Of a DNA stretch of 64,000 bases, positions 27,715-36,482 are shown piece after piece (position 1 is the first letter of the stretch; every line of letters begins with the position of its first letter). A program made the translations under genes and the position numbers. Source of the stretch: Nitrospira sp. GTDB lineage: Bacteria; Nitrospirota; Nitrospiria; Nitrospirales; Nitrospiraceae. Below the pieces are notes generated by a model, which was given only the letters and a program-made list of their open reading frames with translations, ran no database searches and was not told where the DNA came from. The stretch lies in NCBI GenBank assembly GCA_005116955.1, contig SWDI01000002.1:539496-603495 (forward strand), read 5' to 3'.

Positions 27715-27737
27715 CAGCACGATCTGAGATCGTGCTG
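27715..27737 (-). terminator. Perfect palindrome behind the Hint gene
   Basis: Two 11-bp arms, CAGCACGATCT and AGATCGTGCTG, around one base, 12 bp after the stop codon of the Hint gene. It could act as a transcription end or RNA-stabilising hairpin, but no T-run follows, so intrinsic termination is uncertain. Confidence 0.45.
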
Positions 27738-27749
27738 CCTCCGGGCTGC

Positions 27750-28421
27750 CTATATCCCTTTGATCGACGCCAGTACCGAACCAGGAACCACGTCTTGTGG
27801 ATCAAGGAAAGTGCGATGCCACCAGGTCCTCACCTGACGCAAGACTGAAAAATTGTGCACCACGCATCCTTCCACCAAGTAGGTATGTTCTCCCGCTGTG
27901 TAGAGGTTATAGACCTTTTCCTGTTTTGGAAGCCTCTGAACCGAACGCACTTCTTGCACGTCTGTCGCGAACGCTTCATTCACCATCACCACATGATCTC
28001 CCTGCCGGAGTTTTCCGGCCTGAATCCACCCCCGCTGTGTGAGAAACCGGTGCGTCTTGGTGGTAAGAATAGGACTGGTCGACAAGGACAGTTCAATAGA
28101 CCAGAGCGTTCTAGGAGAATACTCGAGTTTCTTCGTCACCGTTCGTGCCCGTGTTCGCCCTGACCCTGCATCGTAGGACAGGACGGTGTCCCCAACAGTA
28201 ATGGCTCCCATTTCCTGCCACCCCTGCGGCGTCCGTACACGAGCCGTTGCGGGGAAACATCCGCGCCCTCTCCTCCCGCTTGTTGATTGACTCTCATACT
28301 GCTCCGACTTTGTTTGACCTGTATGCCACATCCCCCTCCCAACATCGGGGTCACGTCCTAAACCACAGCCCCCACAGCCAGCAAGCCCTCCCCCTGGTGC
28401 ACCACAATTTGGACAACCCAT
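27750..28421 (-). CDS. Miniature Hint (intein-like) protein
   Basis: 223 residues from ATG 28421 with AAAGGAG 8 nt upstream; the frame extends to 28670 but without a start signal. A Cys/Gly-rich head (CPNCGAPGGGLAGCGGCG) is followed by a complete Hint domain: Cys55 in GRGCFPATARV, the TxxH motif at 121-124 (TKTHRF), a block F-like AGEHTYLVEG, and the terminal His189-Asn190 in VVHNF. Only 33 residues follow. Hint domains autocleave or splice; all visible catalytic residues are intact. No toxin or secreted repeat region is attached, unlike polymorphic toxins or hedgehog-like proteins. Confidence 0.85.
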   Translation of the reverse strand: MGCPNCGAPGGGLAGCGGCGLGRDPDVGRGMWHTGQTKSEQYESQSTSGRRGRGCFPATARVRTPQGWQEMGAITVGDTVLSYDAGSGRTRARTVTKKLEYSPRTLWSIELSLSTSPILTTKTHRFLTQRGWIQAGKLRQGDHVVMVNEAFATDVQEVRSVQRLPKQEKVYNLYTAGEHTYLVEGCVVHNFSVLRQVRTWWHRTFLDPQDVVPGSVLASIKGI

Positions 28422-29021
28422 GTGTTTTCTCCTTTCAATGGTTCTGACGGTTGTGCTGAACAAGAACCCTCTTCCCTCCTTCTGTCGCTGTAACCAGGTC
28501 AGAGTTAAGGTCTCACCTGAAAAAAGTAGACATCTGGACTGAAGAGCAAGCCTATCCCCGGCTGCCGTGCCAGGAACCCGTACGCTTCCGATGTTGCTTT
28601 GTTGTCGGAGAAGGCGGTCAGTTAAGAGGAGGAGTTCACAATTCCACCTACAGCGAGTAACGACTGGCACAACGATGCGGACGTTTGGAGAACTCGCATG
28701 GTCGAGGAACGTTCTGCCTCGCCTGTTCAGAGAATGCGCGATAGCACTCAGCTCTCACTGAGTATCGGACGAGATGCCTGTTGCTTGGAGGAGGTTCTGA
28801 TGCAGAAGGCCCTTGGTGCGCTCGTTGGTGCTGGGTTGTCAGGAACTAGCGAATCGGGCAAGAAGATCGCGAGGGCCAACCACTCGGCTCAGCGCGATTG
28901 CTGCGCTAGCTCTTTGCCGCGATAGATATTAGGGCAGGGGTTTAGTGAGTACAGGTTAGAGCCTCTTGTGAAACCTTGGCGGGCATTCGCAGTGTCGGAC
29001 GTGAAGTTAGAACCTCCGATC
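28422..29021. other. 600 bp gap without recognisable gene
   Basis: It lies between the Hint gene and the tail of the broken protease gene. Both strands contain only short frames. No RNA gene, repeat or terminator stands out, and it may be decayed coding sequence. Confidence 0.45.
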
Positions 29022-29624
29022 CTAATCTCTTGAGTCTGCCTTTTTTTGCCACGGATTCGTTTCTCCGAGAGTCATCAAACGATCCAGCCGACTCAGGACC
29101 CATTGCGCGTTGGCTTCGCCTATCTTGGCAGAATCAAACAACTTGACCGGATCGGTGGGCTTTGTGGCTCGCCATTTTCCATCAGACTCTTTCTGCCACA
29201 GCAGGCTTGCCTGCTCCGCGTGCCCTTTCGCGATCCTGATTTCGTCCAGCTCACCGGTTGGATTGGTGTACCCCGTCATCACCACTCCATCCGCTCTCAT
29301 CCCAACTACCAAATCAAACTGAAAGTCTCCTCGCCGCCCCATTCCCCAGAGTCCGATCGGCACCCGATGACGATCAGCTTCGGTAGCGGCAGACCGGTGG
29401 GTGAAATCGATCAGCACCGCAAGAGCCATCGGCTCAGAGACAGGAGGACTTCCTTTTGCTTGCCGAACTACGGAATAGGGTAGCTGCAACGTGTCCACAC
29501 GAGCATCACCGTCTGCATCTAAGAGATGGGGGGTCAGCAGAGTGGCTTGTGGGTTGCCCATAGTCCACACATCAAATGGGACCCCCTCCGGTCGATCCGG
29601 AAGATGCTCCAGAAATGCTCGCAC
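29022..29624 (-). pseudogene. C-terminal part of a frameshifted trypsin-like protein
   Basis: This frame continues the gene at 29534-31093 after a one-base shift near 29675-29685. Upstream of the nominal start it reads ASGNRPGGSDGWHIALKHVRAFLEHLPD, the natural C-terminal sequence of an S1C-type protease after its GITRA strand. The remaining ~190 residues form an extra domain with DADGDARVDTLQLPYSVV and DFQFDLVVGMRADGVVMTGYTN, of unknown role. A sequencing error could produce the same picture. Confidence 0.7.
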
Positions 29625-31093
29625 ATGTTTGAGCGCGATATGCCATCCATCTGACCCGCCGGGACGATTACCGGAAGCGCCCTTGTTATTCCAACTAGTT
29701 CGCCCTGTGCATTGAGCAACGGCCCCCCTGAATCTCCCTGCCAGCTTTGAACGTCGGTAACAATGACGGTAGCAGCAGTCCGGTCAATCCTATGCTCTCG
29801 AGTCGTGCCGCTGCTACTTGGCAGCTGGTCTTCTGGATACGTGAAGATCCTTGAGACATTGCCTGCGCGCGGCCACAAGGCCAACCCCTTCTGTTCTGAC
29901 CCGATGACGTAGCAGTCTTCGTCAACGTTGATCTCGTTCCCGAGCTTGAAATAGGGCAGACTTTTTCGACCTGGGGGGAGTTGCTCCAGCTTCAGAAGCG
30001 CCAGATCATGGATGGGATCCGCGCGATAGAGAATCCCCTCAAGGGCTGGTTGGGCGGTCAGTGATCCCGCTTTTTGTTGCCCGGTGACCACCTTGACGCG
30101 AGCCGTCTCGCCCTCCAGAGCAGCTCGTTGCGCGGCCGTTTGAACGACCTGATAGGATGTCAGGATCCATCCGTCAGGAGAGACGATGGTCCCACTTCCC
30201 CATCCTTCCTCCGTCCGAACAATCACGGTGGCTTCTCGCCAATGCCGAAACCGATCTGCTGTGTTGAGAGCAACACCTGGATGGCTTCCGTCAGAACTAC
30301 GTCCCGTTAACACGTCTTCTACAGATTGATTGTCCTTCCTGGCCATGTTGAATATTGTGGTGTTCTCTACCTCGTTATGTACTGCCGAATAGTCCTTCGA
30401 AAGTTGATCTTCCCTCTCAAGCGTGCCACGTGTTTCATGTCGTTCGCGGCCAAGTTCTGCAAAAACGTCTTCCGAACGCTTCACCACATCCTGCTTGGCC
30501 GCGCCAAGCGTTCCACCAGCCCGTCTGAAGTCTGGCATTGCCGTCGGCAGGGTGGCGCGTGGTGTCGCCCAGGCGGTGAGCTGCTGCGGGTTAAACGGAG
30601 AGGTGGAAGGCCATTCCACATGAAAACTCGGTAGTACAGGCAGAGGGGGAACCTCTGGCGGCAGCTGCGATGGAATCAGCTTATAGACAACGGTGGTCGC
30701 AAACGCGACGGACGCCGCAGCTGCCAACCACCTACCCTGGTGACTCCACCAGGACTTCGGCCCGGAGGCTGGTTTCTTCTTGTCTTCGAGGTAATGAATG
30801 TCTTGATGGCCGGCCTTTTCAGTTGGGGTGGGCGGAGCCTGGTCTGATTCAACCGCTGGCACATCATCGGACATGGGAGTCAGCATCCGAGCCGCGGATG
30901 CGCGCCCGACTCGCTGAATGAGACGAGCCAGCACGTCTTCAGGGATGTCATCAAACGACAACGATCCATCACTCCATGCGGCCAGCACCTCGGCATCTGC
31001 CATCTCCTGTTCTCGGCTGGATGCAGGTTGAAGCTTCCGGGCTCGAGCTCGGATAGCACGAAGGGCTTCCCCGTCGTTTCGCTCTTTGGACAT
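29534..31093 (-). CDS. Membrane-anchored trypsin-like pseudoprotease, frameshifted
   Basis: 519 residues from ATG 31093 (GTG 31105 possible). The N-terminal ~75 residues resemble an anti-sigma or regulatory head (LAAWSDGSLSFDDIPEDVLARLIQRV). One membrane helix (~123-142) leads to a Pro-rich stalk, and the protease domain spans ~285-475. Asp (PIHDLALLKL) and Ser (GDSGGP) of the triad are present, but the position of the catalytic His reads SYQVV, with Gln in its place. The last ~40 codons are out of frame relative to the tail at 29022. It lies downstream of a truncated sigma factor, suggesting a former sigma/anti-sigma pair. Confidence 0.78.
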   Translation of the reverse strand: MSKERNDGEALRAIRARARKLQPASSREQEMADAEVLAAWSDGSLSFDDIPEDVLARLIQRVGRASAARMLTPMSDDVPAVESDQAPPTPTEKAGHQDIHYLEDKKKPASGPKSWWSHQGRWLAAAASVAFATTVVYKLIPSQLPPEVPPLPVLPSFHVEWPSTSPFNPQQLTAWATPRATLPTAMPDFRRAGGTLGAAKQDVVKRSEDVFAELGRERHETRGTLEREDQLSKDYSAVHNEVENTTIFNMARKDNQSVEDVLTGRSSDGSHPGVALNTADRFRHWREATVIVRTEEGWGSGTIVSPDGWILTSYQVVQTAAQRAALEGETARVKVVTGQQKAGSLTAQPALEGILYRADPIHDLALLKLEQLPPGRKSLPYFKLGNEINVDEDCYVIGSEQKGLALWPRAGNVSRIFTYPEDQLPSSSGTTREHRIDRTAATVIVTDVQSWQGDSGGPLLNAQGELVGITRALPVIVPAGQMDGISRSNMCEHFWSIFRIDRRGSHLMCGLWATHKPLC

Positions 31094-31181
31094 GCTCGTT
31101 TCCACTACCTCTTAGTCGAGTTTCGCCTTGTCGAGTTAAGCTCCCTTGATCTTGACTGAGAACGGCATTCTTTTCAGTTAC

Positions 31182-31557
31182 TTAGCAAATCATTTGATAT
31201 CCATGGCGCTCAAGACATCCTCTGACGCTTTCTCGTGCTTTTTTCACATGTTGACTGATGGCCGGTTCGCTCACCCGCAATTGCTCAGCCACGGCCTTGG
31301 CTGCCTTTTCCTGCATCCAAATGAGTTCCGCCACGATTTGCTGCCGGGGAGATAGCGCCTGCATGCATTCGTCGAGCCTTCGACGTAACTCCTCCATCAT
31401 GACCTGTTCCCCAGGGTCCACCTCCACCCCAATCTGCTCACTCAAGGATATACCCGAATTATCTCCATCGTCATACCCCGATCCCTCCCAGGATGCATGT
31501 CTCCCTTGGGCTCGAAGATTATCACATGCTATATTCTTACCTACTCTACAGACTAGT
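31182..31557 (-). pseudogene. ECF-type sigma factor, 5' end removed by an IS relic
   Basis: The frame is open from the IS junction at ~31556 to 31182. It begins with the end of sigma region 2 (LVCRVGKNIACDNLRAQGR), passes a linker, and contains a full region 4 with its helix-turn-helix (ALSPRQQIVAELIWMQEKAAKAVAEQLRVSEPAISQHVKKARESV). Region 2.1-2.3, which binds core polymerase and the -10 element, is missing. A restart at TTG 31445 would give only region 4 (87 residues). It lies ~90 bp upstream of the membrane pseudoprotease, in operon orientation. Confidence 0.78.
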
Positions 31558-31750
31558 GGACTGTAACACTTAAATAGTTAGTATAATTGCGCCTATGGAG
31601 GGCGCGATGAAACTGACTAACCGCGAACGCATGGAACTGCAACGGCAAGCTGACAATCTGACGACACGGCAGACCGCTGCGTAGTCAGCAACCCGCCAGG
31701 CGCCACTTATGAACTGGCAGAAACTGTCCAAACAAGCGGAGCCACCCCTC
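31556..31750 (+). mobile_element. MITE-like IS relic (possibly IS630-type)
   Basis: About 195 bp starting with GTGGACTGTAACACTT after a TA and ending GGAGCCACCCC. Near the left end there are TATAAT, a GGAGG site and the ATG (31607) of a 25-codon frame, MKLTNRERMELQRQADNL..., which looks like a transposase N-terminus cut by a TAG. The rest of the element is gone. Both flanking genes are truncated at its edges: sigma factor 5' end on the left, lipoprotein 3' end on the right. The TA target and terminal GTGG suggest IS630, with low certainty. Confidence 0.65.
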
Positions 31751-32660
31751 ATGACGCAATAACTTGTGCTTTCGTCATCCCAAGTTTAACGCTTTCCCTT
31801 TCGATGACTTGTCTTATATCGGCAGGAGTACCGAACGGCACTGGGTCCGACTCTAGAAAGAACCGTGTATCGTATTCGATGAATCCTTCCGTCCCGTCGG
31901 TCTTTTTAACCTTTAGAGAAAACCGCCCTAGACGGTGATTGTAGCGATCCAACAGGACATCAGTTACCAGCAATGGTTCCAAATGGTGAAGCGGATAAGT
32001 AACAGAAGGATCATTGGTCTTTAGTAGGCTTGGTGCAACATCCAACAGCAGCATAAGCTTCTGACCCTCGTCTAGAGTGAAATCTATAACGCGATTCAAA
32101 GGGTCATTCGGATTATAGTTGGCTGTCTTATTAAGCCACAGTGTTTTTCCAATGTATGTTTTAACATGGTTAGCTTTCTCAATCAGGTAAGTGCCGGAAG
32201 GGGCACCACCAAATCTCTCATGAGCATAGGAAAAGTGAGTATTGGGGGAGCCCGCAGAAACTAGCTTTGTTAAAATTACTGATTCACAGTTTTCTAGTAT
32301 TGCTTCCCAATATCTATAACCGTCGTCGCCATGCAAAGCCATACGTGTGGAGTATTCTGGTTCTACTTCACCCCAGTCGGCGAGACCGAACAGCGGTCCT
32401 AATATCTTGCCCTTTCGTCCCACATATTTTTCATATTTCAAATGTTGTGCTTTGTACTGTGGCACTCCAGGCTCAGACCGCCATGATTTATAGGCCATTG
32501 CTTGTTCGTTCGGAGGAGTGCTAGCAAATACAAACTCCTTCCCAGTTAAAGCGGTGTAATTGCAATTTGCCCGGAAATAGTCCTGCCTCTTTTCGGGTAG
32601 GCTATGGCCACAAGAAACGAGAAACATGCATAGCATTGCAACTACGAACATTGGCTTCAT
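31749..32660 (-). CDS. Lipoprotein, C-terminus truncated by the IS relic
   Basis: 303 residues; lipobox FLVSC, lipidation at Cys17. The body (GPLFGLADWGEVEPEYSTRMALHG, FTLDEGQKLMLLLDV) is not of a known family. The last residues VKLGMTKAQVIAS are the start of a typical SmpA/OmlA-like signature (GMTKxQVxxxxGxP) that breaks off exactly where the IS relic begins. The TGA stop therefore comes from the junction. AT-richer than the core genes to the right. Confidence 0.78.
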   Translation of the reverse strand: MKPMFVVAMLCMFLVSCGHSLPEKRQDYFRANCNYTALTGKEFVFASTPPNEQAMAYKSWRSEPGVPQYKAQHLKYEKYVGRKGKILGPLFGLADWGEVEPEYSTRMALHGDDGYRYWEAILENCESVILTKLVSAGSPNTHFSYAHERFGGAPSGTYLIEKANHVKTYIGKTLWLNKTANYNPNDPLNRVIDFTLDEGQKLMLLLDVAPSLLKTNDPSVTYPLHHLEPLLVTDVLLDRYNHRLGRFSLKVKKTDGTEGFIEYDTRFFLESDPVPFGTPADIRQVIERESVKLGMTKAQVIAS

Positions 32661-32672
32661 ACTTTCCTCTAA

Positions 32673-33926
32673 CTAGCCATGTTGATCATCGAAGGTGCAG
32701 CGCGATAAGGACGAAAGGTTCTGATGCTTGGTTTCGTATATGAGTTTCGCTTTGGAACTAACGCTTCCTGTAATTACTCGTATTTGCTGTGCCTTAAGTG
32801 TAGTGGTATCTATTGCAAACGTGATCAAATGCGGGCGTTCGGGAATGCCCACGTAATCGCTACCAGCAGCGCGTACTGTTTTCAAGGAATCAAAACCATC
32901 ACCAAAAGGCACGACACATCTCTCCAATACCGAGTCGTCTCCCGCAATTTCGAAAAGTAATGTTAAGTCCTGCAATTGGCGGTGGAAATAACTGTTTGAC
33001 TCCTGATCGGTTGCGATTACAAGGAAGGTCCACTGCCCGCTCGCTGCACTTATACGCGTGGGAGACTGTGGCCCGTTCAGAAGCATCGCCGTGTCTTCCA
33101 TCTGTTTGCGTCCTGAACTAGTTACCTGAACTGTAACCGGAATGCGGAGTCGGATAGCCGATTGAGACTTATACTGAGTAGATATGGTGGGCTTACCAAC
33201 ATCAATAGCAAAGCCATTTCTCATGAGCTGTTGTATCAGATGATCGATTAAGATGTGTCCCTGTTCCTTGCTGTGGAGCTGGGCTGCTACCGCTGCGACT
33301 ACCTGTTCGCCAGAGATAATGCGACGAACCACTGTGAATTCGCTCTGCTGGGCCAGAGCAAATGCCTTTTCCCGATTCCGAATCTCGTCCAGAGCCATTT
33401 CTCGATCGCTGCCGGACGATGCTCTAGACAAAATCCCCTTCCAGGCAGCTAACTCTCTTTCAAGCGTCGAATATTTCGCTTGTAGCTTTACATATTCCTT
33501 CACCAGGGACTCGTCTTTCACTCTTTGATACAAATTAGTAATCGCCTCAGTGGTGATGCGGACCCTGAGTTTTATGAAGAAACGAAGACCCCCTTGGACC
33601 AACGTTCTTGAACGATCTAGAATTGCGACCTCAAGAATGCCTCCAGCAAGCGTAGTAACTTCATCATGGGTAAGGGCCACACCATTCATCCTGCTGTAGC
33701 TCTCTACATATGTCCCCGCTTCCTCTAGGGCCAGTTGCTTCGCTTTTTGAAGCACCATCGCTTCAGCGAATGAAGGCGATTCACCATCGCCCATAATATA
33801 GTTCGCCTCGGTAGTGATAACTCGTTCTTCTGAATATGCAGCAATGGAGGATGAGAGAGTTGCGGTGACAGTAACGACAATCTTGATGAGTACTAAATCA
33901 CGATGTAACTTAGAAAGCAGATGCAT
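32673..33926 (-). CDS. Exported protein with a FlgT/LPP20-like N-terminal domain
   Basis: 417 residues from ATG 33926 (an upstream TTG is possible). Signal peptide to ~30 (SSSIAA). Residues ~40-130 have the pattern seen in FlgT_N/LPP20-type domains: GESPSFAEAMVLQKAKQLALEEAGTYVES, then VALTHDEVTTLAGGILEV and a beta-strand end FFIKLRVRIT. A coiled coil (~150-195) follows, then a beta-rich C-terminal half. Twelve bases separate it from the downstream lipoprotein gene, so both form one operon. Predicted periplasmic; the exact role is unknown. Confidence 0.75.
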   Translation of the reverse strand: MHLLSKLHRDLVLIKIVVTVTATLSSSIAAYSEERVITTEANYIMGDGESPSFAEAMVLQKAKQLALEEAGTYVESYSRMNGVALTHDEVTTLAGGILEVAILDRSRTLVQGGLRFFIKLRVRITTEAITNLYQRVKDESLVKEYVKLQAKYSTLERELAAWKGILSRASSGSDREMALDEIRNREKAFALAQQSEFTVVRRIISGEQVVAAVAAQLHSKEQGHILIDHLIQQLMRNGFAIDVGKPTISTQYKSQSAIRLRIPVTVQVTSSGRKQMEDTAMLLNGPQSPTRISAASGQWTFLVIATDQESNSYFHRQLQDLTLLFEIAGDDSVLERCVVPFGDGFDSLKTVRAAGSDYVGIPERPHLITFAIDTTTLKAQQIRVITGSVSSKAKLIYETKHQNLSSLSRCTFDDQHG

Positions 33927-34509
33927 GGTGTAGGCTACCAAGGGGCAATTCGAGCTTGTATCGTTTCAACTAGAATGTGCCACAATAGAGCACGCTAGCG
34001 CATAAGACCATGAAAACAGTAAATCCTTACCTGCTTCGTAATAGCCTCTTTCCGAATGCCGTTATTATATTTTCGCATTGCTAGTTTGTGTACCCACATG
34101 AAGTAGTATGGGGCGTACTAGCTGTACTGAATCTAAACGGATACTGATGCTGCGTGTATGGCTCTAGCCACGATGAGTCACACAACAGGTATTTCATCGC
34201 TCGTGGTTCGTGTGGCGTGGTGGGTGCTTCGTGGGGGGGGGGGAGGGGGGCGTTGATCCTTTGGTCCTGTGGCACCTGACCGGTTTTCCCCAGCCACATA
34301 TTTAGAGAGTCCTGCATGAAAAATGGGGGCCCCACCCCAAAAATTCTCCAAAGGCCGTGGAGGGGGTCAGGTTGGATCGTCTGTATCCGAATCTGCTACC
34401 ATCGTGCTACCAGGATAGGACAAACCAGCCCCATCAGCACTAACCGTGCCAGGCTCTGGAGTTGTGGCTTCTTGTGTGGTTAGGTGGTCGGTGTTATCAC
34501 TAGGGGAAG
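33927..34509. other. Gap left of the tRNA fragment
   Basis: No gene. Contains a G-rich tract (34228-34249, runs of nine, seven and fewer G) and short frames only. It should be the last island sequence before the attachment site. Confidence 0.5.
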
Positions 34510-34554
34510 TTTGTAAACCGCAGGTTGGAGGTTCGATTCCTCTCGCCAGCTCCA
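34510..34554 (+). other. 3' half of tRNA-Thr(UGU): probable island attachment site
   Basis: These 45 nt correspond to tRNA positions 32-76. The anticodon loop TTTGTAA (anticodon TGT) is followed by a stem strand ACCGC, the variable loop AGGTT, the T arm GGAGG-TTCGATT-CCTCT, the acceptor strand CGCCAGC, a discriminator base T and encoded CCA. The 5' half is absent: the bases before it do not pair with the anticodon stem. Site-specific integrases that use tRNA 3' ends leave exactly such a fragment at the far end of the island. With this orientation the island lies to the left. Confidence 0.8.
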
Positions 34555-34968
34555 TATCGCACTTCCTCGGTGCTGGCGGCTATTCATTGCACTATCACAG
34601 TTTCGCCGGTGGATGAATATCGCTCGTCATCATCTTCATCCCCACTCACTATCGCCATTCAGAATCCACGGGACACGTGCTTGGCGTGACATAGTACGCC
34701 TCGCCGTAGATCCCATCTTTCGATCTGACAGCCATCCTGTTATGAGAAATATTTTCCCGTCCCCATCCTGACGTTTTGCTAGGGTGACGAGTACCTCTCG
34801 ACGGGAATCATCTCATGCGCATAGGAAGTTCCCGCCCACACAACCCAGGGACCGCCGTTTTCTTGAGTTCGCAGGCACGCGGGAAAGGCACAACGCAGCA
34901 CAGGCAACCACGGTTGTACGAGATACCACGCAACGGAAAGCACCGGGCTGAGAGCTGCTCCAAATACA

Positions 34969-34996
34969 AAGGCCGCGTCACCTGAGACGCGGCCTT
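34969..34996 (-). terminator. Hairpin behind glrR
   Basis: Perfect 11-bp arms AAGGCCGCGTC and GACGCGGCCTT with a 6-nt loop, 44 bp after the glrR stop. On the minus strand it is followed by TTTGTATTTGG, a weak U-rich tail. A likely terminator of the glrK-qseG-glrR operon. The frame at 34779-35018 runs through it and is not a gene. Confidence 0.65.
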
Positions 34997-35039
34997 GACA
35001 GCTCCACAGAGGAATCACCGCGGATCGGAGGAGTGAGGT

Positions 35040-36458
35040 CTATCGCTCCACCTCGGTCAAACTTGTTTCCGGTTCTAGCTCGCCCATCTCGGAATCCGGC
35101 TTTCCCTTCGTGGTCGACGGGTGAAGGCCGTATTTTCTCAGCATCTTATAAAAATCGGCTCTGTACCGTCCGGCAAACTGCGCAGCACGGGAGATATTTC
35201 CGCTCGTCAATTGGAGGACGGTCTTCAAGTAGGTCCGCTCGAATTCTTCTTTGGCCTCCGTCAGCGGCTTAAGCGGTGACTCGGCCGACACACTGACCGC
35301 CGGCAACAAATCTGGCGTGATCATATCTTGCCGCGACATCACCACGGCCTTCTCGACCACGTTCTCCAACTCGCGCACATTGCCGGGCCAGGGATTGATC
35401 ATCAATCGATGCAGTGCCGCAGGTGTGAATCCCTTCACCTCCTTATTCGACCGTTTCACACTGAGTTGGAGGAAATGTTGAGCCAGCAGCGGGATATCAT
35501 CCCGGCGATCCCGCAGCGGTGGGATGAACAGAGGAACCACTGAGATTCGATAGTAGAGATCGTTGCGGAACGTCCCGTTCTTCACCGCCTCACCAAGGTC
35601 CTTATTGGTCGCCGCAATGATGCGAACATCCACTTTGACCGAGGTCTCTGCCCCCACCTCTCGAATCTCCAGCTCCTGTACGGCGCGCAATAATTTGACC
35701 TGCATGGACACCGGCATCTCGCCGATCTCGTCGAGAAACAACGTGCCGCCATTGGCCATCTGAAACAATCCGCGCTTCGCACCATGAGCGCTCGTGAACG
35801 CACCCTTCACATGTCCGAACAGCTCGCTCTCAAACAGCGCTTCAGGTATGGCGGCGCAGTTGAGTGCCACGAAGGGACCTTTCCCGCGCCGGCTGTTCGT
35901 ATGGATGACGCGAGCCATCACCTCTTTGCCGGTTCCGGTTTCTCCAAGCAGCAAAATGGTCGCATCCGACTCAGCCACCTGTGCGATTTGCTGGAAGAGT
36001 CGTTGCATCTCTGGACTCCGCGCTACGACATTTTCGAGTCCGTACAGTTCTTTGACCAGCGACTTGAGCCGCTGAATTTCCCGGCTCATCCGCTGTTGCG
36101 CGAGGGCTTTCTCGATCGTGGCTTTCAGCTCCTTATCATCAAATGGCTTCGTCAGATACCCGAACGCCCCCCGCTGCATCGCCTCGACCGCATTGGGAAT
36201 ACTCCCATGGGCCGTCAGGATGATGACCGGAAGCCCCGGGTGACTTCGAAGTAGCTCTTCGGTCACCTCCAGCCCATCTTCGCCGCGAAGGCGCAGATCG
36301 GTGATCGCCAAGTTAAACATCGTTTTCTTCGCCTCACCAACGGCATCCTGCCCTGTCGTACACGGGGTAACGGCAAACCCCATCGCGGACAACCGCATTT
36401 TCAATAAATGCAACAACCCCTCATCGTCGTCGACTACGAGAATATTTTCTTGCTCCAT
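35040..36458 (-). CDS. glrR: Sigma54-dependent response regulator GlrR (QseF)
   Basis: 472 residues from ATG 36458, with AAGGA 9 nt upstream. Receiver domain 5-120 with Asp54 as phosphoacceptor and acidic 10-12; AAA+ domain ~145-375 with Walker A GETGTGKE (172-179) and Walker B LFLDE. The Fis-type C-terminal HTH ([26 protein letters not shown]) resembles E. coli GlrR. The sigma54-contacting loop reads GAFTSA (219-224) instead of GAFTGA. With qseG and glrK upstream it forms the order known from enterobacteria, where it activates sigma54 promoters during envelope stress. Confidence 0.92.
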   Translation of the reverse strand: MEQENILVVDDDEGLLHLLKMRLSAMGFAVTPCTTGQDAVGEAKKTMFNLAITDLRLRGEDGLEVTEELLRSHPGLPVIILTAHGSIPNAVEAMQRGAFGYLTKPFDDKELKATIEKALAQQRMSREIQRLKSLVKELYGLENVVARSPEMQRLFQQIAQVAESDATILLLGETGTGKEVMARVIHTNSRRGKGPFVALNCAAIPEALFESELFGHVKGAFTSAHGAKRGLFQMANGGTLFLDEIGEMPVSMQVKLLRAVQELEIREVGAETSVKVDVRIIAATNKDLGEAVKNGTFRNDLYYRISVVPLFIPPLRDRRDDIPLLAQHFLQLSVKRSNKEVKGFTPAALHRLMINPWPGNVRELENVVEKAVVMSRQDMITPDLLPAVSVSAESPLKPLTEAKEEFERTYLKTVLQLTSGNISRAAQFAGRYRADFYKMLRKYGLHPSTTKGKPDSEMGELEPETSLTEVER

Positions 36459-36482
36459 AATCATCATTCCTTCTGCTGTTCG

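Noticed and set aside
34228..34249. Run of G residues near the island end, considered as a G-quadruplex regulator
   Set aside because: G-rich tracts are present, but there is no neighbouring gene start or conserved context to support a function; it could also be an assembly-prone homopolymer.
34367..34555. Minus-strand frame of 62 codons beginning MELARGIEPPTCGLQ
   Set aside because: Its first residues are the reverse complement of the tRNA-Thr 3' half. This is a familiar annotation artefact at tRNA or attachment sites, not a gene.
34779..35018. 79-codon minus-strand frame upstream of the core region
   Set aside because: It runs through the perfect hairpin that serves as the glrR terminator and has no ribosome site or family.
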